DNA of 64,000 bases from Vibrio tarriae. Its GTDB lineage: Bacteria; Pseudomonadota; Gammaproteobacteria; Enterobacterales; Vibrionaceae. The notes beneath the pieces were generated by a model, which worked only from the letters and a program-made list of their open reading frames with translations, did no database searches and had not been told where the DNA came from. The DNA lies in the NCBI RefSeq assembly GCF_002216685.1, contig NZ_CP022353.1, positions 1,984,001-2,048,000 on the forward strand, read 5' to 3'. Below, piece by piece: positions 62,981 through 64,000 of the stretch. Made by a program: the position numbers and the translations under genes. Numbering within the stretch: the first letter of the stretch is position 1; each line of letters starts with the position of its first letter.

Positions 62981-64000
62981 TTACAGTGTTTTCACTGGAA
63001 TCGCTTGTCCATCAAATTGTTTGGCTTTGGTTCGTTTAGTGCGATCAATAACATCTCCCACCAACTGCCCACATGCCGCATCAATGTCATCACCACGAGT
63101 TTTACGAATGGTGACGGTATGCTCATATTGCATCAAGGTTTTTTGGAAACGATCGATACGCGAATTACTTGGCTTCTTGTAGGGTGAGCCCGGATAAGGG
63201 TTAAACGGGATCAGGTTAATTTTACAAGGCGTCCCTTTCAGTAATTCCGCCAACTCGTGAGCATGCTCTGTACCATCGTTCACATGATCCAGCAGCACAT
63301 ACTCAACGGTCACCTTACCGCGGTTAGCATTTGAGGATGCAATATAGCGACGCACCACCTCTAAAAACGCTTCGATATTCCAGCGATCGTTGATCGGCAT
63401 GATTTCGCTACGCAGCTTGTCATTCGGCGCATGCAATGAGATAGCCAAAGCCACATCGATTTGGCCAATCATCTGCTCTAAACCAGAAACCACACCAGAG
63501 GTAGAAACGGTCACACGGCGCTTAGAAAGACCAAAACCGAGATCATCGAGCATGATTTCTAACGCAGGGATGAGGTTTTTCATGTTGAGCAAAGGCTCAC
63601 CCATGCCCATCATCACCACGTTAGTGATAGGACGACGCCCTGTTTCTTTCTCTAGGCCGATTTCACGTGCTGCACGCCAAACCTGACCAATGATTTCTGA
63701 AACGCGTAGGTTACGGTTAAAGCCTTGCTGAGCCGTTGAGCAGAATTTACATTCCAACGCACACCCTACTTGGGAAGATACACATAAGGTCGCGCGATCA
63801 TCTTCTGGAATGTAAACCGTTTCTACATCCTGATCACCCACACGCATTGCCCACTTGATGGTGCCATCCGCCGAGTGTTGCGCTTCCGAGACATAAGGTG
63901 CACGGATCTCACACTTGGCTTTGAGCTTTTCACGCAGCTGCTTGTTGATGTTATTCATTTGATCGAAGTCATCACAACCAAAGTGATAAATCCACTTCAT
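62981..64000 (-). CDS. rlmN: 23S rRNA/tRNA adenine C2-methyltransferase RlmN (N-terminus outside window)
   Basis: A radical SAM enzyme methylating A2503 in 23S rRNA and A37 in some tRNAs. The CxxxCxxC cluster is [14 protein letters not shown], and the C-terminal Cys is in [14 protein letters not shown]. The visible 339 residues start MKWIYH, which in other RlmN proteins is internal, about 45 residues after the true start. The window edge therefore cuts the gene, and the ATG at the edge is not the start. Confidence 0.95.

Noticed and set aside
63005..63686. Plus-strand frames opposite rlmN
   Set aside because: Shadows of a well-conserved gene.

Overview
The window is chromosomal DNA of a Vibrio, most likely the V. 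cholerae clade. The flanking genes match that chromosome in content and order as I recall it: citrate-type two-component system, EAL protein, LysR/dadA/AgcS, alkyl sulfatase, satP and a GH19 chitinase on the left; guaA-guaB, xseA, der, bamB, yfgM, hisS, ispG, rodZ and rlmN on the right. From memory, guaA and the chitinase are direct neighbours in V. cholerae. Here they are separated by about 35 kb of accessory DNA (about 14.5-49.5 kb) ending in a tyrosine integrase beside the 3' end of guaA, so I read this as a composite genomic island in the guaA site. The vibriobactin genes I would expect between satP and the chitinase in V. cholerae are absent.

Island module 1 (about 14.9-27.7 kb) is a zinc-scarcity module. 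It holds znuA and a divergent run of ten genes: znuC, znuB, a COG0523 GTPase, a DUF1826 gene, a Zur-type repressor, a dihydroorotase paralog, a gamma-carbonic-anhydrase-like protein, a second COG0523 GTPase, a DUF1007 protein and a NicO-type permease. An aspartoacylase-like gene and a ShyB-like M23 endopeptidase follow as a divergent pair. Two nearly identical 19-bp Zur-type operators sit in the two divergent promoter regions, so the module looks like a self-regulated mobile Zur regulon.

Module 2 (about 27.8-33.7 kb) is a sugar cassette: GntR/UTRA regulator, PTS EIICB, GH4 6-phospho-alpha-glucosidase and glycerate kinase. It is flanked by two diverged direct repeats of about 105 bp. The enzyme set suggests use of an alpha-glucoside that releases glycerate, for example glucosylglycerate. 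Module 3 (33.8-36.6 kb) is a three-gene operon: a MerR-methyltransferase fusion, a GNAT acetyltransferase and a second RsgA-like GTPase.

Module 4 (about 36.9-49.4 kb) is plasmid-derived. It has an RP4/RK2-type oriT, TraI-like relaxase and TraJ; only trbJ, trbK and trbL of the mating-pair genes; two consensus KorB operators with no korB gene in view; a RepA with four iterons and a DnaA box; an AlpA-like regulator; a zinc-finger/HTH protein of unknown role; an overlapping sce7726/sce7725 gene pair; and the integrase. It looks like an integrative mobilizable element adapted to IncP-type helper plasmids.

In the core, xseA is split by one extra T in a T run, which is either a real frameshift or a sequencing error. 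The first gene (sensor kinase) and last gene (rlmN) are cut by the window edges. No rRNA, tRNA or CRISPR array was recognised.
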